A DNA stretch of 52,511 bases from Amycolatopsis sp. CA-126428 (GCF_002904335.1 NZ_PPHF01000153.1:1-52511); one strand, 5' to 3'. Positions 16,999 to 26,619 are shown, counted from the stretch's first letter. Program-made: numbers and translations. The notes: generated from the sequence alone by a model not told the origin.

Positions 16999-17610
16999 AT
17001 GACCGACCACGAGCAGCTGCCGAAACCGGGTTTCGTCCTGGACACGAAGCTGGTCAAGAAGTTCGTCGCCGACGAGCTGGACGAGGACGGGCAGGCCGAG
17101 CTGGCCGGCCAGGTGGCCCTCATCGCCATGTTCCACGCCGAGCTGCCCAACGCGCTCGCCGCGCAGATGACCCGGATCCTGCAGCACCTCGGCGGCGAGA
17201 CCGAGCTGGTGCGGTGGCTGGACCGCTTCCCCGGCCGACCGAAGATCGTGGCCAGGCTGTTCGCGCTGATCGACCTGCTGGACACGTTCAGCGCCGAGCC
17301 CTCGGTGGTGAGAGCGCTGTCCGAACTGCGCGCCGACACCCGGTACCCGCCGGGACTGGCCGGCTACCTGTCCCCGGACACCGACGACGAGACACTCTCC
17401 GGGCTGGCCTGGCACATCGAACGGCTGGCCGCGGACGACCGGATGGCCGACGCGGTGCGGCTGGCCCAGAACTCGGCGGCGCTGGTGGAGCGGCTCGCCG
17501 CCAGGGCCAGGGAGCTGAACCCGGACCTGCCCGACCTGGCCGGCCTGGCCGCCGAAGCGGCCAAGGCAGTCGACGACGCTGCCCATGAGGCGGCGGGCCT
17601 GGCAAAGTGA
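16999..17610 (+). CDS. Hypothetical helical protein
   Basis: 203 residues, not assigned to a family. GGGAGG precedes the ATG at good spacing, and the codon use is typical of real high-GC genes. The N-terminus has KPGFVLDTKLVKKFVADELDEDGQAEL. The middle is Leu/Ala-rich helix. The C-terminal third (AVRLAQNSAALVERLAARARELNPDL then Ala-rich repeats) could form a coiled coil. There is no signal peptide and no membrane segment. It stands alone between the stress operon and the FAD oxidase. Confidence 0.65.
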   Translation: MTDHEQLPKPGFVLDTKLVKKFVADELDEDGQAELAGQVALIAMFHAELPNALAAQMTRILQHLGGETELVRWLDRFPGRPKIVARLFALIDLLDTFSAEPSVVRALSELRADTRYPPGLAGYLSPDTDDETLSGLAWHIERLAADDRMADAVRLAQNSAALVERLAARARELNPDLPDLAGLAAEAAKAVDDAAHEAAGLAK

Positions 17611-18062
17611 AGGTTCTCCATCCCGGCATCGACCGCGGGAGGGGCGTCAACGCGCTTTCACCCCGGGGAGAAGGCGGCCGTCGAAGTGGCGGGACGGTCG
17701 ACGCGACGGCACACCTGGGCGGAATCTCCCCGGTCCGTTCCGACAGCCGCAGGGTGGCAGCGAGTCCCACCTGCGTGCGTGAGTCGGACATGCGGTGGAC
17801 GGCACCGGCCCGCTGGTGGTGGCTCGTGACTGTCAGCGACGCCCGGTGCTTGTCCGGGGTGCGCCGCCTGCTCGAAGACTGCGGTCACCTCACCCCGATC
17901 GACCAGCCGGCCGCCTTCGCCGGCCGTGGTCATCCGATCGGTGGATGCGGCTTGGCTGTCCGGCGGACCGGGTTTCAGCCGCCGGGCTTCGCTTCGGTCG
18001 ATGTGTGCCCGGGGCCGGTGCTGGGACGGTGTGCGTGCCCAGTGAACCGGAAGGGATCGCGG
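17611..18062. other. Leader region without a clear gene
   Basis: The open frame of the FAD oxidase extends back through this 450-base stretch, but the encoded sequence is Arg/Pro-rich and the Tat signal begins only at 18063. No riboswitch or RNA was recognised. Confidence 0.4.
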
Positions 18063-19679
18063 ATGAGTCCATCGGAGCGCAACCAGATCAGTCGTCGTGT
18101 GCTGCTCGCCAGTGCGGGTGCCGTGGCGGGTGGCACGCTGGCAGCCGGAGTACCCGTGCAGGCGGCCACCGAGCCGCCGGCGTTCGGGCCGGTGAAGATC
18201 CGGCCGGGCGATCCGCGGTACGAAGGCCTGCTGCGCGGCAACAACTTCCGGCATGTGGGACGGCCGGACGAGATCCGCGTGGTCGGCTCGACCGACCAGG
18301 TGGTGCGCGCGGTGACCGAAGCGGTGCGGGCCGGGCGGCGGGTCGCGGTGCGCAGCGGCGGCCACTGCTTCGAGAACTTCACGACCGACCCGGCGGTGCG
18401 GGTGCTGCTCGACCTCTCGTCCATGGACGAGATCGGCTACGACGCCGGCAAACGCGCGTTCGCGGTGCAACCGGGAGCCACGCTCGGGCAGGTGTACCGG
18501 ACGCTGTACAAGGGCTGGGGTGTGACGATTCCCGGCGGCGGTTGCCCGGCGGTGGGAGCCGGCGGGCACTTCGTGGGCGGCGGGTACGGGACCTTGTCGC
18601 GCCGGTACGGCTCGGTGGTGGACCACCTGTACGGCGTGGAGGTCGTGGTGGTCGACCGGGACGGCACCGCCCGGGCGGTGATCGCCACCCGTGAGCCGGA
18701 CGACCCGCACCGCGACCTGTGGTGGGCACACACCGGTGGCGGTGGCGGCAACTTCGGGGTGGTCACCCGGTACTGGCTGCGCTCGCCCGACGCCACCGGC
18801 GATCCGTCCCGGTTGTTGCCGCCCTCGCCGCAGCGGATGCTGGAGTGCGTGCTCGCCTGGCCCTGGGCGGGCATGACCGAGCAGGTGTTCACCACGCTCA
18901 TGCGCAACTTCGGCGTCTGGCACGAGCACAACAGTGCCCCCGGCTCGCCGTCCGCCGGCCTGTTCGGGCTCTTCCTGGCGCAGCACCGCAACGCCGGGTA
19001 CTTCTCGGTGGTCGCGCAGATCGACGCGGACCTGCCCGGCGCGGACGGCGTGGTGACCGATTTCGTGACCGCCGTGACCGCCGGCACCAGCGCACAGCGC
19101 ATCGTCGACTTGCGGCGGACGTTGCCGTGGCTGCACAAGACGACCTGGCCGGGCACGGGTGAGCCGGGCGACGGGGCCACCCGCCGGTACAAGATCAAAG
19201 CCGGGTACCTGCGCCGGTCGCTGACCGACCGGCAACTCGCCGTCGTCCACCGCAACCTGACGAACGCCACCGGCGGTGCGGAGGCCTCCCTGCTGCTCGT
19301 CGGCTATGGCGGCCAGGTGAACGCGACATCGCCGGATGCCACCGCCGTGGCCCAACGCGACGCGGTGATGAAGGCGGTCTACCAGACGGTGTGGGCCGAT
19401 GAGGCCGACGACGCGGCCCACATTTCCTGGCTCCGCACCTTCTACCGCGACGTGTACGCCGACACCGGCGGCGTGCCGGTGCCCGACGACGTCAGCGACG
19501 GCTCTTACATCAACTACCCCGACACCGACTTGGCCGACCCGGCGTGGAACACCTCCGGCGTGCCGGCGCACACGCTCTACTACAAGGACAACTACCCCCG
19601 GCTGCAGCAGGTCAAGGCCCGCTGGGACCCGCGTGGCGTCTTCCGGCACGCCCTGTCGGTGGAACCGCCGGGACGGTAG
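18063..19679 (+). CDS. Tat-exported bicovalent FAD-linked oxidase
   Basis: 538-residue member of the FAD-binding PCMH/berberine-bridge family. ATG 18063 is chosen because a twin-arginine signal (ISRRVLLASAGAVAGG, Arg11-Arg12) starts directly there and ends near AQA or VQA at about 34. The FAD domain runs from 65 to 240. His101 in RSGGH and Cys161 in GGGCPAVG are spaced exactly as in enzymes that bind FAD through both an 8-alpha-histidyl and a 6-S-cysteinyl bond (for example GilR and gluco-oligosaccharide oxidase). The substrate-binding half follows, and the C-terminal BBE segment has SYINYPDTDL and YYKDNYPRLQQVKARWDP. Such enzymes oxidise sugars, alcohols or tailored metabolites with O2. The substrate is unknown and no clustered partner suggests one. 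It probably acts outside the membrane. Confidence 0.85.
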   Translation: MSPSERNQISRRVLLASAGAVAGGTLAAGVPVQAATEPPAFGPVKIRPGDPRYEGLLRGNNFRHVGRPDEIRVVGSTDQVVRAVTEAVRAGRRVAVRSGGHCFENFTTDPAVRVLLDLSSMDEIGYDAGKRAFAVQPGATLGQVYRTLYKGWGVTIPGGGCPAVGAGGHFVGGGYGTLSRRYGSVVDHLYGVEVVVVDRDGTARAVIATREPDDPHRDLWWAHTGGGGGNFGVVTRYWLRSPDATGDPSRLLPPSPQRMLECVLAWPWAGMTEQVFTTLMRNFGVWHEHNSAPGSPSAGLFGLFLAQHRNAGYFSVVAQIDADLPGADGVVTDFVTAVTAGTSAQRIVDLRRTLPWLHKTTWPGTGEPGDGATRRYKIKAGYLRRSLTDRQLAVVHRNLTNATGGAEASLLLVGYGGQVNATSPDATAVAQRDAVMKAVYQTVWADEADDAAHISWLRTFYRDVYADTGGVPVPDDVSDGSYINYPDTDLADPAWNTSGVPAHTLYYKDNYPRLQQVKARWDPRGVFRHALSVEPPGR

Positions 19680-19701
19680 CACGCTTCACGGCTCTCGGGC
19701 G

Positions 19702-20331
19702 TCAGTCCCGAGGCGTCAGGTAGCCGCGGGAGAACGCGGCGGCCACGGCGGCGGCCCGGTCGTTGACGCCCAGCTTCGCGTACACGTGCAGCAGGTGCGT
19801 CTTGACCGTCGTCTCGCTGATGTAGAGCCGCTTCGCCGCCTCGCGGTTCGTCGAGCCCTGGGCGATCAGCTCCAGCACTTCCAGCTCGCGCCGGGACAGC
19901 AGGGCCGGGGCGGGTTTGCGCACCTGGCCCAAGAGCCTCGTCGCGACGGTGGGAGAGAGCACCGCCTGTCCGCGGGCGGCGGCCTCCACCGCGCGGACGA
20001 GCTCCGCCCTCGGCGCCTCCTTGAGCAGGTAGCCGGTGGCGCCGGCTTCGATGGCCGGCAGCACGTGGCTGTCGGTGTCGTACGTGGTGAGCACCAGCAC
20101 CCGTGACGGCACCCCGCGCTTCGCCAGCTCCTTGATGGCGGCGACCCCGTCGGTCCCGGGCATCCGCAGGTCCATGAGGATCACGTCGGGGCGGAGGCGC
20201 TCCGCGGCCGAGACCGCTTCCGCCCCGTCACCGGCTTCGCCGACCACCTCGAAGCGCGGATCGGCGCCGAACATGCCGCGCAGCCCGTCCCGCACCACCG
20301 GGTGGTCGTCGACGATCAGCAGGGAGATCAC
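19702..20331 (-). CDS. NarL/LuxR-type response regulator
   Basis: A 209-residue two-component regulator. The receiver domain (1-120) has the acidic pocket VDDH, phospho-acceptor Asp in ILMDLRMPG near 54, Thr in VLVLTTYD and Lys in YLLKEAP. The DNA-binding LuxR domain (145-205) reads LSRRELEVLELIAQGSTNREAAKRLYISETTVKTHL across its helices. GTG start 20331 overlaps the kinase stop (GTGA), giving tight coupling to the sensor. Target genes are unknown; the 20-bp palindrome upstream of the kinase is a candidate site. Confidence 0.92.
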   Translation of the reverse strand: MISLLIVDDHPVVRDGLRGMFGADPRFEVVGEAGDGAEAVSAAERLRPDVILMDLRMPGTDGVAAIKELAKRGVPSRVLVLTTYDTDSHVLPAIEAGATGYLLKEAPRAELVRAVEAAARGQAVLSPTVATRLLGQVRKPAPALLSRRELEVLELIAQGSTNREAAKRLYISETTVKTHLLHVYAKLGVNDRAAAVAAAFSRGYLTPRD

Positions 20332-21611
20332 CGCTCGCTCCCGGCGGGGATCGCCGGCACCGTCACGGTGATCGCGGTGCCCTCGCCCGGCTCGGACTCG
20401 ATGTCCAGCCGCCCGGCGAGGAGCTGCACCCGCCGCCGCATGCCGGTGAGCCCGAAGCCCCCGTCCGCGGAGGTGCCGGCGCGCCCGGCGCCGGGCCGGA
20501 AGCCCACTCCGTCGTCCAGCACGTCCAGCGTCACCAGGTCCTCCATGTACGACAGGGTCAGGGAAACCCGACCGGCTCGGGCGTGCTTGGCGACGTTGGC
20601 GAGCGCTTCCTGCGCGGTCCGCAGCAGGGTCACCTCGACGTCGGTGTGCATCGGCCGGACGTCACCGGTCGTGGTCAGCACCGCTTCGACGCGGTTCACC
20701 TTCGACCAGCGCTCGGCCACGTCGCCGATCGCGTCCGGGAGGCGGGCCTCCGCCAGCGCGGACGGCCCCACCGCGTGCACCGTCCGGCGGGCCTCGGTGA
20801 GGCTCTCGCGAGCCAGCTCCATCGCGTTCCCCACGTGCCGGCGCGACACCGCCGGCGCGTGCGACGCCTGCTCGGCGGCCTGGAGCTGGGTGAGGATGCC
20901 GGCCAGCCCTTGCGCCAGGGTGTCGTGGATCTCCCGCGCCATCCGCTGCCGCTCTTCGAGCACGCCGGCCTCGCGAGCCTGCGCCAGCAGCCGAGCGTGC
21001 AGGCCCGCGTTCTCCGCCAGTGCGGTCTCCAGCTCGACGTTGGCCTTGTTCAGCTCGACCAGCGCCCGCTTCTGCCCGTGATTGCGCCGGTCGGACATCA
21101 CATCGGCGTGGAAGGCCACCGTGGCCATCACCGTGGTGAGCGCGCTGACGGCGGGCCACTTCCACCACTCGCCGGCCACGATGTTGGCGGCCCCGCCCAC
21201 GTAGGAGACCGCCGAGACCACGGACGTGGCGGCCACGCCGGCGTACCGCCACCGGCCCTTCAGGTACTGGAAGGCGTGCAGGTAGCCGACGAAGGCGAAG
21301 AAGCCGAACCAGGGTGTGAGCAGCACCAGGCAGGCGGTCAGCGCCACGAGCCCCGTGTAGTACAGCCCCATCAGCGGGCCGTTGCGGTGCGACTCCGGGT
21401 GGAACGTGTGGAACCACATGACCCACGCGGTGAGCAGGACCGAGAGCCCGAGCACCTCGGGGAGGTGCGCCTCCCCGTTCCAGAGCGGCTGCAGCAGCAG
21501 GGTCATCACGATGCTGACCGCCAGCAGCGGGTACGGGAGCACCTTCAGGACCGCGGTCTCCTTGCGCTCCCAGCGGTCGAACTCCTCGCGCAACTCGGCC
21601 TCGACACTCAC
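20328..21611 (-). CDS. NarX/DesK-type sensor histidine kinase
   Basis: A 427-residue membrane kinase. GTG at 21611 is preferred over the upstream in-frame codons because GGAG lies six bases before it. Residues 20-160 hold about five membrane segments with no large external domain, the DesK-like layout. A coiled region (HGQKRALVELNKANVELETAL) leads to the HisKA_3 box RMAREIHDTLAQGLAGI with the phospho-His. The ATPase domain shows NVAKHARAGRV (N box), LDVLDDGVGF (G1) and GGFGLTGMRRR (G2). It may sense membrane state or an envelope-active compound, as DesK-like kinases do (inference). It forms an operon with the response regulator. Confidence 0.9.
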   Translation of the reverse strand: MSVEAELREEFDRWERKETAVLKVLPYPLLAVSIVMTLLLQPLWNGEAHLPEVLGLSVLLTAWVMWFHTFHPESHRNGPLMGLYYTGLVALTACLVLLTPWFGFFAFVGYLHAFQYLKGRWRYAGVAATSVVSAVSYVGGAANIVAGEWWKWPAVSALTTVMATVAFHADVMSDRRNHGQKRALVELNKANVELETALAENAGLHARLLAQAREAGVLEERQRMAREIHDTLAQGLAGILTQLQAAEQASHAPAVSRRHVGNAMELARESLTEARRTVHAVGPSALAEARLPDAIGDVAERWSKVNRVEAVLTTTGDVRPMHTDVEVTLLRTAQEALANVAKHARAGRVSLTLSYMEDLVTLDVLDDGVGFRPGAGRAGTSADGGFGLTGMRRRVQLLAGRLDIESEPGEGTAITVTVPAIPAGSER

Positions 21612-21961
21612 GACCTGCTCCCAGCGGAAGTACTTCCCGGCCGGATGCCGCGGCTGCGGCCGGTGACCGGCCATGGTGTCCGGCCATGATCGCACGGCAA
21701 AGCCTGCCGCCCGCGGGAGCGCGCCGGATCGACCACGAGGGCGGGTTTCACCGCGGACGCGGTGGACCCCCACCATCCTCCGATCGGAGGATGCGCCGTG
21801 CCCGCGGGCCAGTGCCTAAGGTATCGGCGACCCGGTCGGCGAGGTACGTGCTCGTGTGGGACAAGCGTCAGCGCGTGCTGGGCGACGACGCCGGCGCGTT
21901 CTGCGGGCGGTCCGGCCACGCGTCTTCGGCCGTCCGGTGTGGCGCGAGCCGGCGGCGGACG
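21612..21961. other. Intergenic region upstream of the kinase
   Basis: 350 bases between the kinase start and the end of the SDR gene. The notable item is the palindrome listed separately. No coding frame was recognised. Confidence 0.4.
21774..21793. promoter_or_regulatory. Perfect 20-bp palindrome, likely operator
   Basis: CATCCTCCGATCGGAGGATG is identical to its reverse complement. It lies about 160 bases upstream of the kinase GTG, on the promoter side of the two-component operon. A dimeric response regulator binding its own promoter is the simplest reading. No second copy was noticed in the window. Confidence 0.6.
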
Positions 21962-22732
21962 TCATCCGACGTACGGCGCGATCGCCGTGTAGCCGCCGTC
22001 CACGGCCAGCTCCGCGCCGGTCACGAACGAGGCGCGGTCCGACAGCAGCCACGCCGCCGCCTCGGCCACTTCCTCCGGGCGGGCCAGCCGCTTCAGCGCG
22101 TTCCACCCGGCGACCCGGTCGCGCTCGCCGGGAACCGAGTCGAGCCACGGCCCGGTCTGCGGGGTTTCGGTGACGCCGGGGTTCAGGACGTTGACCCGGA
22201 TCCCCGAGGCGCCGTATTCGGCGGCCGCCGACTTCGACAGCCCGACCACGCCGTGCTTGGACGCGGAGTAAGCGGCGGAGAAAGCGGTCCCGAAGAACGC
22301 GGCCGTGCTGGCGTTGTTGACGATCGCGCCGCCACCGGCCGCTCGCATCGCGCGGATCTCGTGTCGCAGGCACTGCGCGACGCCGGTCACGTTGGTCGCG
22401 AGCGCCGCCTGCCACGCCTCCGGTGAAGTGTCCGCGAGCGGCGTTCCCTCCGGACCGACGCCGGCGTTGTTGAAGGCCACGTCGAGCCGCCCGAACTCCT
22501 CGACCGCCGCAGCGACGACCGCTTCGCAGTCCGCGTCCCGGGCGACGTCGGCGACCACCGCGGCGGCCTGCCCTCCCGCGGCCCGGATCTCCTCGACCAG
22601 CGCGGCGAGCTTGTCCGCCGAACGCGCGCTCAGCACCACGGCCGCGCCTTCCCGGGCGAAGAGCCGCGCGGACGCGGCGCCGATCCCGGTGCTCGCTCCG
22701 GTGATCAGGGCGACCTTTCCGGCCAGCAGCAT
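21962..22732 (-). CDS. SDR family oxidoreductase
   Basis: A 256-residue classical short-chain dehydrogenase/reductase. The dinucleotide fold starts with LITGASTGIG (TGxxxGIG). AAVVADVARD follows, then NNAG at 88-91. The catalytic set has Ser in IVNNASTAAFFG and Tyr/Lys in YSASK. LNPGVTETPQT follows the active site, and ALKRLARPEEVAEAAAWLLSDRASFVTGAELAVDGGY closes the chain. A basic residue after the glycine motif is absent from the first loop, so cofactor preference (NAD or NADP) is uncertain. Substrate unknown. It sits alone between regulators, about 100 bases after the LAL gene's stop on the same strand. Confidence 0.9.
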   Translation of the reverse strand: MLLAGKVALITGASTGIGAASARLFAREGAAVVLSARSADKLAALVEEIRAAGGQAAAVVADVARDADCEAVVAAAVEEFGRLDVAFNNAGVGPEGTPLADTSPEAWQAALATNVTGVAQCLRHEIRAMRAAGGGAIVNNASTAAFFGTAFSAAYSASKHGVVGLSKSAAAEYGASGIRVNVLNPGVTETPQTGPWLDSVPGERDRVAGWNALKRLARPEEVAEAAAWLLSDRASFVTGAELAVDGGYTAIAPYVG

Positions 22733-22835
22733 GACGCGACCTTAGATCACCGCGCCGGGCAAATCCACGGTTCACGCAGGAGGAACTCAGCATCGAAAGC
22801 CCGCCTTCACAGCGTATGGACGCGCCGACGACGAC

Positions 22836-25415
22836 TTACCTCGGCGAGTGGTGGTTCCGGTACGCGGCAGCGGCCTGAACGCGGTTGGCCACGCCGAGCT
22901 TGGCCAGCAGGGCGGAGACGTGATGCTCGACGGTCTTGCGAGACAGGGTCAACCGGCCCGCGATCTCGGCGTTGGACAACCCGTCGGCGAGCAGGGCGAG
23001 AACATCCACCTGGCGGACGGTCAAACCAGCCGGCTGGGCCGTCGTACTGCGACGGGGACCGCGCGGCATTCCGGTGACACCGCGTCGCCGCAGCCCGGCG
23101 CGTAGGCACCCGGCCGCCCGGGCCGCGCCGAGGCTGTCAAGGGTGCGCAGCGCCTCGACGGCCGCCGGGGGATCACCGGCCGACATCGCCTCGACCCGCA
23201 GGTAGGTGGCTCCGCGCGCGGCCCACTCCGCCGCCGCCTCTGCCCAGCTGCCACTGATCATCAACTGAAACGGCACTGCGACGGCGGTGGCCGTGCAATC
23301 AGTGGCACCAGCCCGCCAAAGCCGGTACGCCAGCACGCCGAGTTGGAACGGCTGGTGCACCGGCGCCGTCAGTTCGAGGCACTGCCGAGCCTCGTCGGCG
23401 GCACGGTCGGTGTCGCCGTTCCACAGGAAGTACTCCGAACGGGCCGCGGCCACCGGTGCCAGCCACTGAGCTTCGCCGATCTGGTCGGCTCGGCGCGCCG
23501 CTTCGTCCAATGTGGAGATGGCAGCCGGGTTCCCGCGCGCGGACTGGATTCGGCCCCTGGCCACGAGCGGCATCACCGCGGTGACGGCGAACTGGCCCGG
23601 CCGGGCCAGCGCGGCATCAGCGTCGGCGAGCGCACCGGCCCAATCGCAGCGCTGCATCCGCACGTGCGCTCGAGCGCCGATCAGGTACTGGGCGTAGCCG
23701 TCGAGGTTCTGTTCCCGGGCGTAGTGGAGCGCCCGGTCGATCAGCGCGACGGCGTTTCCGTACTGTGCCAGCTCTTCGGCTGTCACGCAGGCCAGGTTCA
23801 GCTTGGCGCGGACGGCCAGATCGACGTAGCCGTTGGCGGCGGCGCGTTCGTGTGCCGCTTCCAGCGCCGCCTGGGCGTCGCCGGCTTCGTCGGCCAACCG
23901 CGCGGTCTGCACGTTGATCGTCGCGTGGATCGCGGTCTCGACGTCGCCCACCTGTTCTGCGAGTGCGCGCGCCCGCTCCCCCAAGGCGATGGCCGCGCCG
24001 TGCTCGTAGGCCCGCATGTGTACCTGAGCCCGGTTGCTGTACGCCATCGCGAGTTGCCGGAGGGGCCGCCCGGCCGCCAGGACACCCACCGCCCGATCAG
24101 CCGCCGCCAAGGCCTGCGCCGAATGCCCTGTCCACCAGGCCAGCCGGGAGATCCAGCGGAGGTTCTCCGCGACCTGCTCCGGCTGCGCCAGCTCTTCCCG
24201 GATGGTCGCGGCCTGTTGCCTGGCCTGCAGACCCTCGACGAGCAGCCCGGCCAGGTACGCCTGCAGCGCGTACCGCTCAAGCAGCCCGGCGCATTGCTCA
24301 GGCGACAGCCGGCCCGCGTGATCGATGGCCGCCCGGTAGTGCGCCGCCGCCTCCCGGTGCGCGCCCTGACGGGCCGCGTCGGCCCCGGCCAGCTGCCCGT
24401 ACCGCAGCACGGCACGGAGATCACCGGCGTGGCGCGCGTGGTGCACCAGCTGGCCCGGATCGATCCCGGGCACCCTGACCAGCACGTCCAGTACCCGTCG
24501 GTGCAGCTCGGCCCGGCGGGGCGGCGACAACGCGTCCTCCACTGCGCTGCGCAGCAACTCGTGCCGGAACGACACGCCGTCGCCGGCCGGGATCAGCACC
24601 CCGGCATCGACGCAGACATCGACCAGGTCGGCCGCGCCGGCGACGATCGCGGCGTCTGCGCGAGTCGGTACGACCGAAACCAGCCGGGCCAGCTCCCGCG
24701 CCGGCGCTGACAACGCGCGGAGCCGGTCGAGGATGAGATCCTGTACCGCACCCGGTACCGTCCGTCCGCCGGCCTTGACCAGTTCGGTCACCAGCAACGG
24801 ATTGCCGCCGGTCAGCCGGTAGGCCTGAGCCGGATCCCGCCCGGCCTTGCGCGCCTGCTCGCCCACGCACTCCCGCGACAGCGGCAGCAGCGGTATTCGA
24901 CGCACCACCGCACCGGGCAGCATCGCCAGCGTTCCCCGCAGCGGATGTTCGGGCCCCAGTTCGTCGTCGCGGTAGGTCACCACCAGCATCACCGGCAGGC
25001 GCCCGATTCGCCGGCCGAGCAGAGCGATCCAGTCCAGGGTGGCCTCGTCCGCCCAATGCACGTCCTCGACCACGATCACCGGCCGGGGTCGCTGCCGTGG
25101 CCCTGACAACTCGTCCAGGAACGCGGCGAAGATCTCCTCCTGAGCCGCCCCCGCACCCAGCCGGGCGGCCAGCGCACCACCCGCCTGCCGGCCGATGTCA
25201 TGCAGGGGACCGAGCGCCCTGGGGGTGACCAGGCGGTCACACCCGCCCCAGAGGACGCGGGCGCGCCGCCCGCACCGCTCGGCGAACGCCGTCACCAGCG
25301 CCGATTTGCCCAGGCCCGCCTCGCCCGGCACCAGCGCAATCCGGCCACCGGTCGCGCTTTTGTGCAGCAGCGTGTCCAGCAGGTCCAACGCCGAGGAGCG
25401 TTCCCACAACTCCAT
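22836..25415 (-). CDS. Large LuxR (LAL) transcriptional regulator with AAA ATPase
   Basis: 859 residues from the ATG at 25415. The start is set where the ATPase homology begins (MELWERSSALDLLDTLL), since the open frame further upstream is not protein-like. Walker A VPGEAGLGKSAL is at 30-40 and Walker B VIVVEDVHWADE near 115-125. A long TPR-like helical region rich in Ala/Leu pairs follows to about 770. The C-terminal LuxR domain (about 795-855) reads LTVRQVDVLALLADGLSNAEIAGRLTLSRKTVEHHV across its helices. LAL proteins are ATP-dependent activators of sugar utilisation or antibiotic clusters in actinomycetes. Here the nearest candidate targets are the adjacent SDR gene and the divergent lectin gene. 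Confidence 0.9.
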   Translation of the reverse strand: MELWERSSALDLLDTLLHKSATGGRIALVPGEAGLGKSALVTAFAERCGRRARVLWGGCDRLVTPRALGPLHDIGRQAGGALAARLGAGAAQEEIFAAFLDELSGPRQRPRPVIVVEDVHWADEATLDWIALLGRRIGRLPVMLVVTYRDDELGPEHPLRGTLAMLPGAVVRRIPLLPLSRECVGEQARKAGRDPAQAYRLTGGNPLLVTELVKAGGRTVPGAVQDLILDRLRALSAPARELARLVSVVPTRADAAIVAGAADLVDVCVDAGVLIPAGDGVSFRHELLRSAVEDALSPPRRAELHRRVLDVLVRVPGIDPGQLVHHARHAGDLRAVLRYGQLAGADAARQGAHREAAAHYRAAIDHAGRLSPEQCAGLLERYALQAYLAGLLVEGLQARQQAATIREELAQPEQVAENLRWISRLAWWTGHSAQALAAADRAVGVLAAGRPLRQLAMAYSNRAQVHMRAYEHGAAIALGERARALAEQVGDVETAIHATINVQTARLADEAGDAQAALEAAHERAAANGYVDLAVRAKLNLACVTAEELAQYGNAVALIDRALHYAREQNLDGYAQYLIGARAHVRMQRCDWAGALADADAALARPGQFAVTAVMPLVARGRIQSARGNPAAISTLDEAARRADQIGEAQWLAPVAAARSEYFLWNGDTDRAADEARQCLELTAPVHQPFQLGVLAYRLWRAGATDCTATAVAVPFQLMISGSWAEAAAEWAARGATYLRVEAMSAGDPPAAVEALRTLDSLGAARAAGCLRAGLRRRGVTGMPRGPRRSTTAQPAGLTVRQVDVLALLADGLSNAEIAGRLTLSRKTVEHHVSALLAKLGVANRVQAAAAYRNHHSPR

Positions 25416-25696
25416 GGACGGATGGTAATGGTGCGGCCCGAGTCGTCGGTCCGGCGTTTCTGTCGGGTACCGGCTCCCTCGTCCCTGAGTTGTGGGCCAC
25501 CGCCGAGCCGCCAATATGGGCAGCCTCACCCTGTCACCGAGCCTCAGGCCCGCCATAGCGTCCTGCCGGTCCGAATTCGCCGCTGCTGGCAGCGCGGAGT
25601 CTGGCCAGCCGGTCACGGCGGCGTCCGGCGGCGAGGAAGCCGCCGCCCTGATCTGCAGGAGCGACGAGTCGCAAGACCAACGAGAGGAACATTCCG

Positions 25697-26203
25697 ATGA
25701 GAAAGCGTCCATTCCTGACCGCGCTCGGCAGCATCGCGGCACTCGCCGCAAGCATGCTGGCGTTCCCGACGGCGGCTTCGGCCGCCAACCCCGGCCAAAT
25801 CAGCAATCCGATGCAGAGCGTCTGCCTCCAGCCCGAAAACGGATCGACAAGCGCCGGCGCACTGATCCTCCAGGCACCCTGCAACGGGTCGGCGGCGCAG
25901 CGCTGGACCCGGGACGGACTCCACTACGTCAACCTCGGTAGCGGCCTGTGCCTGAACGCCGGGGGCGAACGGGAGTCCGGCCACATCCTGTCCAGCCAGT
26001 GGCCGTGCAACGCGATCAGCAACGAGAACTGGCAGCCGGCGTCCTCCGTACCCGGCGCTGTCACCGCCCTGATCTCGCGGGTCTCCGGCACCAGCAACAC
26101 CTGCCTCGAGCTCCCCGGAGGGTTCCCCGGTGTCGGCAACGCCGCGTGGCTCAGCAGGTGCAACGGATCCCTCCCCCAACAGTGGCTCGTTCCGTCCAGC
26201 TAG
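25697..26203 (+). CDS. Secreted ricin-B-type lectin
   Basis: 168 residues. The signal peptide has a basic start (MRKRPF), a hydrophobic core (LGSIAALAASMLAF) and an ASA-A site near 30. The mature protein is a single beta-trefoil lectin domain of about 135 residues with the repeated Gln-x-Trp motif: AQRWT, NENWQ and PQQWLV. Cysteine pairs (VCLQ/PCNG, LCLN/PCNA, TCLE/RCNG) mark the three lobes. It has no attached enzyme, so it is a free sugar-binding protein, perhaps for cell-wall or host glycans. A ribosome site AGAGGA lies before the ATG. It is divergent from the LAL regulator, which may control it. Confidence 0.85.
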   Translation: MRKRPFLTALGSIAALAASMLAFPTAASAANPGQISNPMQSVCLQPENGSTSAGALILQAPCNGSAAQRWTRDGLHYVNLGSGLCLNAGGERESGHILSSQWPCNAISNENWQPASSVPGAVTALISRVSGTSNTCLELPGGFPGVGNAAWLSRCNGSLPQQWLVPSS

Positions 26204-26222
26204 AAACCCCGGCCGAGACTGT

Positions 26223-26255
26223 GCGCGCAACGTTGCGGGCTGCACCGTTGCGCGC
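26223..26255 (+). terminator. Terminator hairpin after the lectin gene
   Basis: Perfect 10-bp arms GCGCGCAACG and CGTTGCGCGC flank a 13-base loop, 20 bases after the lectin stop. There is no T-run, as is common in high-GC actinomycetes. Confidence 0.65.
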
Positions 26256-26619
26256 GCGGCGTCCGCCATGCCACGGCCGACGCCACCGGCCCGGCCCCAT
26301 GCGCCGACTCGAAGACCCTCCCCGGGCACCCGGTCTCCCGTCACATGGCCCTTGTCGTCCTGCCGGCGCTCGTCGGCCACGACCGCCGCGGCCACCTCGT
26401 TGGGCTCCGGCTCGGTGAACGGGGACTGGGCAGTGGCTGCCGCCTCGGCAAGCTGGGCCGGCAGGCTGCTCCCAGGCTTCAGCCACCGGATGACAACCGC
26501 GGCACAGGACAAGTGCACCAGTGGCCGGCTCCGGGAGGTCCGGTAGGGATCATCCCGGATGCTGCGGGCGGCACTCCACCGCAACGCTGGTTGCCTCACC
26601 GACCCGGAGGACGATCCGT

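Noticed and set aside
17611..18062. Possible riboswitch in the FAD oxidase leader
   Set aside because: No conserved cobalamin, FMN or other riboswitch core could be matched; only generic GC-rich hairpins.
20583..21689. A 368-residue plus-strand open frame antisense to the kinase
   Set aside because: The composition is His/Gln/Arg-rich without motifs, while the minus frame has the full kinase motif set.
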